Shown one piece after another: positions 16,951-24,460 of a stretch of DNA of 64,000 nucleotides (the stretch's first letter is position 1; each line of letters opens with the position of its first letter). Location of the stretch: positions 1,054,001 to 1,118,000 of the forward strand of contig NC_003106.2 in assembly GCF_000011205.1 (NCBI RefSeq), read 5' to 3'. Both the position numbers and the translations under genes were made by a program. This stretch comes from Sulfurisphaera tokodaii str. 7 (lineage in GTDB: Archaea; Thermoproteota; Thermoprotei_A; Sulfolobales; Sulfolobaceae). The notes beneath the pieces were generated by a model. It saw nothing but the letters and a program-made list of their open reading frames with translations, did not search any database and was not told where the DNA came from.

Positions 16951-17153
16951 AGAAATTTAAAATTAATGAATGTAAAAAGATTTCTATTAATATGAAGAAG
17001 GATTCAGTCCCTTCGATTTTCTTAGATTTTAGGTTCGTAAATTTTAGTCAAATTAATTTGATAAGGAAAGTCTAGATGTTATCTCTGATAAACATTTAAC
17101 CAATCCATAAAGCAGCTTTACGGTAAGAGTTTCATGAAGATTAAGAAGCTTAT

Positions 17154-18167
17154 CTATTTGACAACGTGAGAAGCTATAATTTCTACCCCTTCCTCCTCAA
17201 GCTTTTTCTTCACCCTCTTATCCACATAGTTGGCTACAAGAAATAATTTTACCTTCTTATCCTTATACTTTGCTGAGAATAACTTTTTTCTAACAATAAT
17301 TTGATCATATGTCCCTTTATCCGCAAAATTCTTTATCTCAAACACATAAACATAATCGTCAGTCTCATAAAAATCCACCTCAAACACCTTACCCCTCTCA
17401 ATTACTCCCTCATCATCAACTATCTTACCGTGAACAACCCTCTTAGGATCAACACCATGAAGCTCCAGAGCCTTCCTATAAAGCTTTAACATAGCCCTCT
17501 CCAAACCCCTCCCAGCCCTATTAGTAAAACCACCTAACTCTATCGAAAGCCTCTTAACCTCCCTACCCAACCTAAGCACAGCCTTCTGCAAAGCCTCTAT
17601 AGCCTCACCTCGTTTTCTCACTGCCTCTTGTAAAGCCTCTATAGCCTCACCTTGTTTCTTCACCGCATCTTGAAGTGATACTATGGCTTCTCCTTGTTTC
17701 TTAACAGTCTCTTGTAAGGATTGAATGGCTTGTTGAAGTGCTTGAATTGCTTCAGTGTGTTTATCCACAGTCTCTTGTAAAGACTGAATTGCTTCTCCTT
17801 GTTTCTTAACAGTCTCTTGGAGTGATATTATGGCTTGAGTATGTTTATCCACAGTCTCTTGCAAAGATTGGACTGCTTGTTGTAGTGATACTATAGCCTC
17901 ACTTTGTTTTTTGGCTATCTCTTGAAGTGCTTGAATTGCCTCAGTGTGTTTATCCACAGTCTCTTGTAAGGATTGAATGGCTTGTTGAAGTGCTTGAATT
18001 GCCTCAGTGTGCTTTTTAATCTCCTCTTGTAAAGCCCTTATACTTTCACTGTTTTCTTCCAATTTCTTTATTACAATCTCATCCTTAAGCTTGGCATAAA
18101 TTTTTTCAGCTAGTACTGAAAGTAATTGAGGATTATTAAGTATCTCATCAACAATTTTTTCACTCAT
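17154..18167 (-). CDS. DUF3782-type coiled-coil protein with PD-(D/E)XK nuclease-like C-terminus
   Basis: This 337-residue protein has three parts. The N-terminal 40 residues are helical. Residues about 40-210 are a long coiled coil built from near-identical heptad-based units (KHTEAIQALQ, QSLQETVDK, KKQGEAIVSLQ). The C-terminal domain has E-VDFYETDDYVYVFEIKNF, a D-x-ExK pattern of PD-(D/E)XK nucleases. This architecture is common in Sulfolobales (DUF3782), and its biological role is not established. The repeats make the DNA prone to expansion and contraction. It is divergent from the PaREP1 gene at 18380. Confidence 0.75.
   Translation of the reverse strand: MSEKIVDEILNNPQLLSVLAEKIYAKLKDEIVIKKLEENSESIRALQEEIKKHTEAIQALQQAIQSLQETVDKHTEAIQALQEIAKKQSEAIVSLQQAVQSLQETVDKHTQAIISLQETVKKQGEAIQSLQETVDKHTEAIQALQQAIQSLQETVKKQGEAIVSLQDAVKKQGEAIEALQEAVRKRGEAIEALQKAVLRLGREVKRLSIELGGFTNRAGRGLERAMLKLYRKALELHGVDPKRVVHGKIVDDEGVIERGKVFEVDFYETDDYVYVFEIKNFADKGTYDQIIVRKKLFSAKYKDKKVKLFLVANYVDKRVKKKLEEEGVEIIASHVVK
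17570..18040 (-). repeat. Internal tandem-like coiled-coil coding repeats
   Basis: Phrases encoding SLQETVDKHT, QALQQAIQSL and VKKQGEAI recur at multiples of 21 or 42 bp with few changes. They form an intragenic repeat array within the DUF3782 gene. Confidence 0.7.
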
Positions 18168-18379
18168 ATTTGATTACTTTAAACTTGGAGATTATAAACC
18201 ATTCGGAGTAATCTAAAAATAATTAGGAGAGAGGTTACATATTATACCTTTTATTTAGATACTAGATTATTTAGATACTAGAAGATTCCTCTTAACCCAA
18301 AATCTAAGGTTAGGCTACATAACCATCTCAAGATAGAAGTGATAAAAACTTTATTTCTTAAAAAGATTGTTATTATTAT

Positions 18380-18853
18380 ATGCAAGAATTGCCGAAACCT
18401 TGGTTTGATATTGAAGGTTATAAGAGAACTAGGATAAAGGAAGCGGAATTTGAGGCTAATATAGCTGAAGAGTTTGTAAAAGAAGGGCTTTTACGCAATG
18501 CTGCGGGTAAAGCATTTCAAGCATGGAAAGCTCTATTAGGTGCTATGCTGGTAGATATAAGGGGCGAGTTATTAAAGAAATATCCTGGCAAGAAGAAATT
18601 GAGAGGGAGGAAAATAGTAGAGTTTGCGGATTGGTTAATTGCTATTATACCTACTTCCTATATGGAGGAGCTATCCCTCCTTTTAGGAAAAGATGTAAAC
18701 TTAGTTACCAAATTAGCCTTAGCACTTCATGAATATCAGTATAATGGGGCAGATAAAGACACTATACTAAGCCCATTCAGAACTGATGATATCGCAAAAG
18801 AAAATATACTTATTTTGATAGATGAAATAAGATCAAGACTAAAAAAGATATAA
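18380..18853 (+). CDS. PaREP1-family HEPN-like protein
   Basis: This 157-residue protein starts with WFDIEGYKRTRIKEAEFEANIAEEFVKEGLLRNAAGKAFQAWKALLGAML, the characteristic start of PaREP1 proteins. These are an expanded crenarchaeal family of HEPN-like helical bundles. Later it has EFADWLIAIIPTSYMEE and LHEYQYNGADKD. The function is unproven, although relatives of HEPN suggest RNA binding or toxin-like roles. The TATA-like region lies just before ATG 18380. A second PaREP1-like gene is at 21670, on the far side of the IS607. Confidence 0.7.
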   Translation: MQELPKPWFDIEGYKRTRIKEAEFEANIAEEFVKEGLLRNAAGKAFQAWKALLGAMLVDIRGELLKKYPGKKKLRGRKIVEFADWLIAIIPTSYMEELSLLLGKDVNLVTKLALALHEYQYNGADKDTILSPFRTDDIAKENILILIDEIRSRLKKI

Positions 18854-18949
18854 TGCGATCGAAGAAATATATCATTACAGAATGATTTATGAATATGTTC
18901 TAAGAAGTTTATACGCTTACTCCCTTAATTATTATCTGAATCGCAGTGT

Positions 18950-20275
18950 TTACCCGTGGCGTAACTTATCCTTACTTTTAATCACTTCTAATTCCACCAC
19001 GGGCACCCCTCTTGAGGGCTCATACACAGTCACCCTCAACTCATTGGGGCTGGTCGAGGGGAACACCACTACCCTCCCATCCACCTTTTTCATGAGGTTG
19101 AGAGGTGCAATTGAGTCCCTCTCCAATAAAACGTCCCCGCCGTCCAAGTACCTAGCATTCACCCTGAAAACTTTAATCCCCCTACCCTCGTGAGCAGTGC
19201 CCGTCATTAGGTAGGGGTTAAAAACCTTAACAATTCTCTCAATGATCTGCTTGCTTTTCTTTAACTTCTTGCCATTAAAAGGGTTGATCGACGAGGTGTA
19301 AGCCTCGGAGACCTCCTCAACGTCAACTGGTTGGGCCTTAAGCAACTCCACGAACTTAACGACACTCCATTGGTGGACCCTGTGCCTGAGTTCGTCATTC
19401 TTGTCCTTTTCCATCCTCTCCTTAGCCATTGAAGAGAACTTGCCGACAACGACCCTGGCGTTGAAACTCTTAGCTAGCTCTGCAATTCTCTTAACAGTCT
19501 TCCTCAGCACGTCAAGTTTCCTCTCCCTTTCCCTTAACCTCCTCAGCTTTTTCTTAATTAGCTCCTCCTTAGTTGAATATCCTTTAGTAATTTCTTTCCT
19601 CCTAATGGCATAGTTGACAACTATCCTGCCCAAGTTGGTCTCATAACGCCTGATCTCCTTCAGTTTAAAGCCCTCGAAGACCGCGACCGTCACGTTGTTC
19701 TCGTTAACATCGATGGAGAGATAGTTGCCCTCCTTCACATTCACTTCTTCCTCCTTCTCGAAAGTCAGCCAAATGACAACTTTTCTACCGATGAGCCTTA
19801 GCTTTAGCTCCTCTGCTACCCTCCACCCCTCGTAAAGATAGCGGATTAGCTGTTTAGTAATCCTCAATGGGATCTCGACCCAGCCCTTATGCGTCAAAAC
19901 GCTTACAGAGAGCTTGTTGAACCTCCAGTTTATCTTGTTGGGATAAATTACGACGACCTTCTTGTACTCTGGTTTGTCCTTCTTAGTTAACCCTTTCTTC
20001 CTCCTCTCCCTAAAGCTCTTAACTATCCTACCAGCTACAATATAAGCACCCTCGATAACCCTCGAAGGTAATGAAGGGTACTTAGCCTTGTAGTACTTAT
20101 AAAACCTCTCGTGCAACCTCTTCCTAGTGGTCGGCAAGTTTTCCTTAAGGATTGTCTCTATCATCTCGTCGACCATCCGTTTCTGGACTTCCTCGACCTC
20201 CTTCAACACACGGTACTTCCAGTAGTTCAGCGTATCGCTTTCTACCCTAACCGTCCTTCTCAGCGTCTTCAACAC
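18950..20275 (-). CDS. tnpB: IS607-type TnpB (RuvC-like accessory protein), lacking the zinc finger
   Basis: This is a 441-residue TnpB of the archaeal IS607 branch. RuvC motif I is LSIDVNENNVTVAV and motif III is LLERDSIAPLNL, each with its Asp. At motif II, where active TnpBs have a VVVED-like Glu, this protein reads VVVGKFSS. At the zinc-finger site, TSSINPFNGKKL replaces TSxxCxxCG. TnpB proteins are RNA-guided nucleases that favour element retention. Here nuclease competence is doubtful unless another acidic residue substitutes. The start overlaps the end of tnpA. Confidence 0.85.
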   Translation of the reverse strand: MLKTLRRTVRVESDTLNYWKYRVLKEVEEVQKRMVDEMIETILKENLPTTRKRLHERFYKYYKAKYPSLPSRVIEGAYIVAGRIVKSFRERRKKGLTKKDKPEYKKVVVIYPNKINWRFNKLSVSVLTHKGWVEIPLRITKQLIRYLYEGWRVAEELKLRLIGRKVVIWLTFEKEEEVNVKEGNYLSIDVNENNVTVAVFEGFKLKEIRRYETNLGRIVVNYAIRRKEITKGYSTKEELIKKKLRRLRERERKLDVLRKTVKRIAELAKSFNARVVVGKFSSMAKERMEKDKNDELRHRVHQWSVVKFVELLKAQPVDVEEVSEAYTSSINPFNGKKLKKSKQIIERIVKVFNPYLMTGTAHEGRGIKVFRVNARYLDGGDVLLERDSIAPLNLMKKVDGRVVVFPSTSPNELRVTVYEPSRGVPVVELEVIKSKDKLRHG

Positions 20276-20864
20276 ACTTGATCACCTTCTCGTATTTATG
20301 GGATCTATGTCCATAGATCCTAGAAGCGAAGGACCTGACAATCTCAACGAAGTCCTCCACTAACTCTTGCATGTAGTCCTTTGGTTCCTCTTGAAAAGCC
20401 ACGACTACGCCAACCCCGTAAGCCTTGAACAGCTCAACGAGGTAGTCGAAGCCGAAGCGTGTGAGCCTGTCCTTGTAAGCTACTACTACAACATCTATCT
20501 GCCTCCTCCTAGACAACTCAATCAGCTTCTTTAACCCCCTTCTGTCCTCCTTCAGCCCAGACCCTACGTCCTTGATCTCAATAACGCTCACATTGCCGTA
20601 ATTCTTCTTAACCCATTCCCTCAACGCGTTTATTTGCCTCTCCAAGTCGTCCTTTTGAGTGTTTGATGAGACCCTAGCGTAAATTGCGACCTGTTTGAGC
20701 CTACCGCCACCGCTCAACAACCTCTCTACTTCGCTGTAAGGGATCCTCCACCTACCGTTAATTTCAATAGCTTTTATCTTCCCCTCCCTGATCCACTTTA
20801 TCACCCCACTCCTACTCATCCCGAATATTTCGGCAACCTCACTTGGAGTTAGGTATCTCTCCAC
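20247..20864 (-). CDS. tnpA: IS607 serine recombinase TnpA
   Basis: This is a 205-residue transposase. Residues 1-55 are a MerR-like helix-turn-helix (YLTPSEVAEIFGMSRSGVIKWIREGKIKAIEINGRWRIPYSEV). The catalytic domain follows with AIYARVSSNTQKDDLERQ, containing the nucleophilic serine, and the Arg-rich YKDRLTRFGFDYL motif. The C-terminal helix (YMQELVEDFVEIVRSFASRIYG) is typical of IS607 tetramerisation. It appears complete and intact. Confidence 0.93.
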   Translation of the reverse strand: MERYLTPSEVAEIFGMSRSGVIKWIREGKIKAIEINGRWRIPYSEVERLLSGGGRLKQVAIYARVSSNTQKDDLERQINALREWVKKNYGNVSVIEIKDVGSGLKEDRRGLKKLIELSRRRQIDVVVVAYKDRLTRFGFDYLVELFKAYGVGVVVAFQEEPKDYMQELVEDFVEIVRSFASRIYGHRSHKYEKVIKCVEDAEKDG

Positions 20865-21010
20865 ACTAATTAGAAGTGATGAAAAGTATTTAAAAGTTAC
20901 GTGAAAACGTCACAGTCTGTGCAAATATAATCCCCTAAAGAGAGCCGTGGGGCTGAATCCTTTTTTATATTGATAGAAATCTTTTTATATTCGTTAATTT
21001 AAAATTTCTA

Positions 21011-21168
21011 TGATGTAAATAATCCCTCACACCGATGTGGGCTGTGCCCAAAAGGGTGAGGGTGAAAATAGCAGAGATGTGAGTCCTGTGTCGTTGGGTT
21101 CAAAGGAGTCCCATGTTGAGGGCTAAACACTCAATCATGAGTGAAATGAAAGTGTAGGGACAAACGGG
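21011..21168 (+). ncRNA. Structured non-coding RNA candidate, copy 1
   Basis: A TATA-like CTTTTTATATTC at about 20981-20992 precedes a roughly 158-nt conserved transcript region. CCCTCAC (21024-21030) pairs with GTGAGGG (21056-21062) around an inner TGGGC/GCCCA hairpin (21038-21050). A 3' stem ACACT...AGTGT encloses ACTC...GAGT, and GGGACAAACGG ends it. Compared with copy 2 at 16743-16950, stems are kept while their sequence changes and one hairpin is missing. No ORF is conserved. It lies just upstream of, and divergent from, the IS607 tnpA gene. Confidence 0.6.
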
Positions 21169-21669
21169 AGGAAATTATTTCGTTCTATTAGGAATTTCTT
21201 TGTGATAACCTAGGATTGGTAGTTTCACCTATTTTTGTAATCCTAACAGTTATTCTTTCAAAGTTTATTGAGTAGCTTAACTTAGGTTAGCATTTATAGG
21301 AAAATCGTTACATTTTTACGTGACGTTGAACATAAGTAAGAAATATTGTCCTATTAACTGAAAAATTACTTATGATAAACTAAATAAAGTAAGGGAATAA
21401 ATTCAAAGTATTTATTAGTTAATGAAAAAATATTACAACTTTTTATGGTAAGGGAATTTCCTTAAATTACTATTAGGTGTTAACTACATGAATAGTTTCT
21501 TATTTTTAGTTTCATGAGATAGAGCCTGTAGATTACTCTATAAATTGTATAGAATATTTTTAAGATATATATCACCTAATTACAGTAAAATTTCTATTAG
21601 CTAGCTACAGATATGTTGAGCCATTAAAGTTAATAAAACATTTTATTATTATTCACATATAATTAGTTT
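21169..21669. other. Intergenic region between RNA copy 1 and the PaREP1 gene
   Basis: Apart from the dispersed repeat (21288-21472) nothing coding is seen. AT-rich sequence before 21670 should hold the promoter of the PaREP1-like gene. Confidence 0.4.
21288..21472 (+). repeat. Dispersed repeat, copy 3 (well conserved)
   Basis: Matches 62742-62925 on the same strand at about 90 percent by eye, from TAGCATTTATAGGAAAATCG through TGACGTTGAACA, AGAAATATTGTCCTATT and AAATTCAAAGTATTTATT to GGTAAGGGAATTTCCTTAAA. The conserved palindrome GGGAATTTCC lies near its end. Confidence 0.75.
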
Positions 21670-22152
21670 GTGGAAATACCGAGGCTACTGGAGGAAGCAC
21701 TTAGAAAGGAAGCTTTTGAGAAAGGTATAGATGAAGAGTTATTACTTATTGATAAACTTTTAAGAGATCTAGATCCCTCAACGCGTTTCACTTTATATAA
21801 GGAGAAAGCAAACGAACTTCTCTCAGAGGCTAAGAAATATCTTGAGAGCGGGGATTTAATTCAAGCTTCAGAGAAAGCCTGGGGAGCTTGTGCTTCAATT
21901 GTAAAGGCATATGCTGAGAAAAAGGGCCTTGAACATTATAGGCACAGACAATTAGAAGAAGTTATGAGTAAATTGATAAGCACAGAAAAGGACGAGAAAT
22001 TGGTCTCTGATTGGTCTATCTGTTTAAGACTTCACTCAAACTTTTATGAAGGCTTTATGACTACAGAAGATGTTAAACTTTCGTTATTGAAAGTCGAGGA
22101 ATTCGTAGAGGTTATGAATAGGATAATGGAAAGGGAATTTAAAGGTACTTGA
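21670..22152 (+). CDS. PaREP1-family HEPN-like protein
   Basis: This is a 160-residue helical protein. The middle part, AKKYLESGDLIQASEKAWGACASIVKAYAEKKGLEHYRHRQLEEVM, has the PaREP1/HEPN pattern of a helix carrying xxAxEKxWGA followed by an H-R-H region. The latter could supply an RNase-type RxxxxH-like motif. The start is GTG, right after a promoter-like AT-rich region. No partner gene is adjacent, so a toxin role is only a guess. Confidence 0.7.
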   Translation: MEIPRLLEEALRKEAFEKGIDEELLLIDKLLRDLDPSTRFTLYKEKANELLSEAKKYLESGDLIQASEKAWGACASIVKAYAEKKGLEHYRHRQLEEVMSKLISTEKDEKLVSDWSICLRLHSNFYEGFMTTEDVKLSLLKVEEFVEVMNRIMEREFKGT

Positions 22153-22378
22153 GCTTTGATGTTGAGTAGTTAATACTTTTAAAAGTTTTAAAAGCACTAC
22201 ATGCATGCCTTTAATCTTAACCGCAAGAGAACGCAGTATTTTTGCGTTAATATGCCTTTAAATCCGATAAGTTATTTATAAAAATTTATGAAAAATCATG
22301 TAGCTTAGAAGCATGTTAAACGTTAGCTTTAACTACAGAGAACTACTTAAGATAAAACTACTACCAAACTAATAAACA

Positions 22379-23227
22379 CTATAAAAGTCCTTCATGATAA
22401 AGATTTTCCAAAAGTAAGTAATAATAAATCATCCCGGAATATTCCTTAACAGAAGAAAGTATTTCCTCAATGTTGTCTATACCTAAAAATCTTTTAGCCT
22501 TATTTCTAAACCCTACATCCCCCGTGGGAATTACATCAATCCTCCCTAGCCCTCTTAGCAATATATAGTTTATTGACCACTTACCTAAACCCTTTAAGTT
22601 TTTAATTGATTCAAAACTGTCCTTATCTTTTAATGCATTCACTGCGTTCAGTATATACTCAACTTTTCTTGAACTATAACCTAAACTTCTAAGCTCTTCT
22701 GGTTTAGAATTAATTAAGTCCTCAACAGTGGGAAATACGTTAATCTGCTTATCATCTACAATGACTTTTCCTCCGAACTTTTCGGCAAGTTTATTGACTA
22801 AAGTGAGGCAGACATTAAGAGATATCTGCTGACAAGAAATTACGTTAGTAACAGTCTCTAGAAGAGTAGGAAAAACTACTGGTTTAGCCCCGATAAATTT
22901 TCTCGCTAAACTAGAAAAATACGGATTATCTAAGGCTCTATTATAAAAATTTGTTAAATCTACGTCTAATCCCAAAACTCTCCTCAATGTTTTAATTATT
23001 CCTTCCTCATCATCATCTTTACTGCTGAAGATCTCAACTCTGAGCTTAGGGTTATAAATTCCGCCTATTTGCTTTACTTTAACTATAACGTCCCTGTTAA
23101 ATACTCTAACATAAGATTTATCGGGTAATATCTCATCTATCTTGTTATTTTTCACTCTCTTTAAAAGCCAAGTAGTATAAAGCAGATTAAAAGGAGGTAC
23201 TATATCATCTATATCTACGCTACGCAT
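22379..23227 (-). CDS. HhH-GPD DNA glycosylase (AlkA/OGG-like)
   Basis: This 282-residue protein has an N-terminal beta-rich domain (residues 1-110) and a helix-hairpin-helix GPD domain. Key parts are ETVTNVISCQQISLNVCLTLVN, then LKGLGKWSINYILLRGLGR (the hairpin), then IPTGDVGFRNKA, where the Asp is the catalytic residue of the superfamily. AlkA-type enzymes remove alkylated purines and OGG types 8-oxoguanine. There is no Lys at the OGG position before GDVG that I can identify confidently, so AlkA-like is preferred. It overlaps the upstream molybdopterin-domain gene by 8 bp. Confidence 0.83.
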   Translation of the reverse strand: MRSVDIDDIVPPFNLLYTTWLLKRVKNNKIDEILPDKSYVRVFNRDVIVKVKQIGGIYNPKLRVEIFSSKDDDEEGIIKTLRRVLGLDVDLTNFYNRALDNPYFSSLARKFIGAKPVVFPTLLETVTNVISCQQISLNVCLTLVNKLAEKFGGKVIVDDKQINVFPTVEDLINSKPEELRSLGYSSRKVEYILNAVNALKDKDSFESIKNLKGLGKWSINYILLRGLGRIDVIPTGDVGFRNKAKRFLGIDNIEEILSSVKEYSGMIYYYLLLENLYHEGLL

Positions 23228-23693
23228 TGTTTTTCCCTATTCTAGATAGGGCTATTCTCTTCCCTGTTCCCTCTTTATAAATGTCGGTCAGCTCTATCTC
23301 CCTTAACCACTTAACACTCTCATAACAATATTGGGAAGGAAATACTAATCTTATAGGTCCTCCTTTCTCCCTCGTTAAAGGCTTTCCCATATACTCATAA
23401 GCTAGGACTACATTATCTTCCATGACCTTATCTAAGCTTAAGGTTATAGTATAATCTCCTGATTTAAAAATTACATATTTAGCGTTATTTAAGGGTTTAG
23501 CAAGTAAAAGCAAATCCCTAACTCTTACACCCTGCCATTGTGTATCCTTAATTTCCCATCCCTCAACGCATCTGAAATCGAAAGTCAAACCTACTTTAGG
23601 TAATGCCTTAATATCATCAAGCGTGAGATTAATGTTCTTCTCAACCAAACCATAAATCTTAAGTGTAAATTCATCCATAGTTTTGAAATGCAA
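23220..23693 (-). CDS. Molybdopterin-dependent oxidoreductase domain protein (SUOX/YedY-like)
   Basis: This 157-residue protein covers the oxidoreductase molybdopterin-binding domain: LTLDDIKALPKVGLTFDFRCVEGW, with the Mo-ligating cysteine in FRCVEGW, then WQGVRVRDLLLLAKP, GDYTITLSLDKVME, LAYEYMGKPLTREKGGPIRLVFPSQYCYESVKWL. It is minimal, lacking the C-terminal dimerisation domain of sulfite oxidases and any Tat signal, so it probably works in the cytosol. The substrate is unknown. It is cotranscribed with the DNA glycosylase. Confidence 0.82.
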   Translation of the reverse strand: MHFKTMDEFTLKIYGLVEKNINLTLDDIKALPKVGLTFDFRCVEGWEIKDTQWQGVRVRDLLLLAKPLNNAKYVIFKSGDYTITLSLDKVMEDNVVLAYEYMGKPLTREKGGPIRLVFPSQYCYESVKWLREIELTDIYKEGTGKRIALSRIGKNNA

Positions 23694-23974
23694 TATTACA
23701 ATATTTAAATATTTAACCTAAATTATTAGGGACGAGATACTTAGTATTCTGGTCATTAAGTTACGATAAACTCATTAAACTCTCACTAAAGCACTAAGTT
23801 TTATATTAGCTCATAACTTTAACTAAGACAGTACTTTAAATTCATATAAGAATGGTGTCTTCTCCTCTAATAAAAACATTGAAAACCAAAATTCTCGTCA
23901 TATAAGTATAAAGAGTATAATTTCACTTTTATGAGTGTGAAGATAGTGTCTTCATTTGTATATAAATTTACTAA
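23694..23974. other. Intergenic region left of the IS200/IS605 element
   Basis: TGGTCATTAAGTTACG near 23752 and AGATAGTGTCTTCATTTG near 23941 both resemble the IS1 terminal repeat and may be decayed ends. No gene is seen. Confidence 0.35.
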
Positions 23975-24049
23975 ATGACAAAACGTGAGGCAAGCCTCGC
24001 CTTTTAAGGCGGGGTAAAGTTTTTAAAATTATTTTGAATACTTTAAAGT

Positions 24050-24460
24050 GTGGAATACAAATCAACTAGGCATGTAAAGTACCTCTGCAACTACCACTTC
24101 GTATGGATACCGAAATACCGTAGGAAAGTACTAACAGGCGAAGTTGCTGAATACACTAAAGAGGTATTAAGAACCATAGCAGAAGAGTTGGGCTGTGAAG
24201 TACTAGCCCTAGAAGTAATGCCAGACCATATCCACCTATTCGTTAACTGCCCACCGAGATACGCACCGTCATATTTAGCAAACTACTTCAAAGGAAAATC
24301 AGCAAGACTAATACTCAAGAAGTTTCCAGAGCTGAAGAAAGCTACTAACGGGAAGCTATGGACTAGAAGCTACTTCGTATCTACCGCAGGTAACGTATCC
24401 AGCGAGACGATAAAGAAGTACATTGAAGAACAGTGGGCGAAAGAGAATGAAGAGGACTAA
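24050..24460 (+). CDS. tnpA: IS200-type Y1 transposase TnpA
   Basis: This is a 136-residue HUH enzyme. HVKYLCNYHFVWIPKYRRKVL is the usual start, VMPDHIHLFVNCPP contains the HUH (HIH) metal site, and the catalytic tyrosine lies in the C-terminal helix (SSETIKKYIEEQ). Length is normal and the gene looks intact. The start is GTG. It overlaps tnpB by 14 bp. Confidence 0.93.
   Translation: MEYKSTRHVKYLCNYHFVWIPKYRRKVLTGEVAEYTKEVLRTIAEELGCEVLALEVMPDHIHLFVNCPPRYAPSYLANYFKGKSARLILKKFPELKKATNGKLWTRSYFVSTAGNVSSETIKKYIEEQWAKENEED

Larger units (their letters stand above)
18950..20864 (-). mobile_element. IS607-family element (coding part)
   Basis: tnpA (serine recombinase) and tnpB overlap by 29 bp. 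Base composition is clearly more GC-rich than the surroundings, indicating recent arrival. IS607 elements have no terminal inverted repeats or target duplications, so the exact ends cannot be set. They lie somewhere around 18860-18950 and 20865-20950. Confidence 0.85.

Noticed and set aside
19401-19613. Ser/Leu-rich ORFs antisense to tnpB
   Set aside because: They are typical shadows of a Lys/Arg/Glu-rich gene with higher GC, with no start context or homology.
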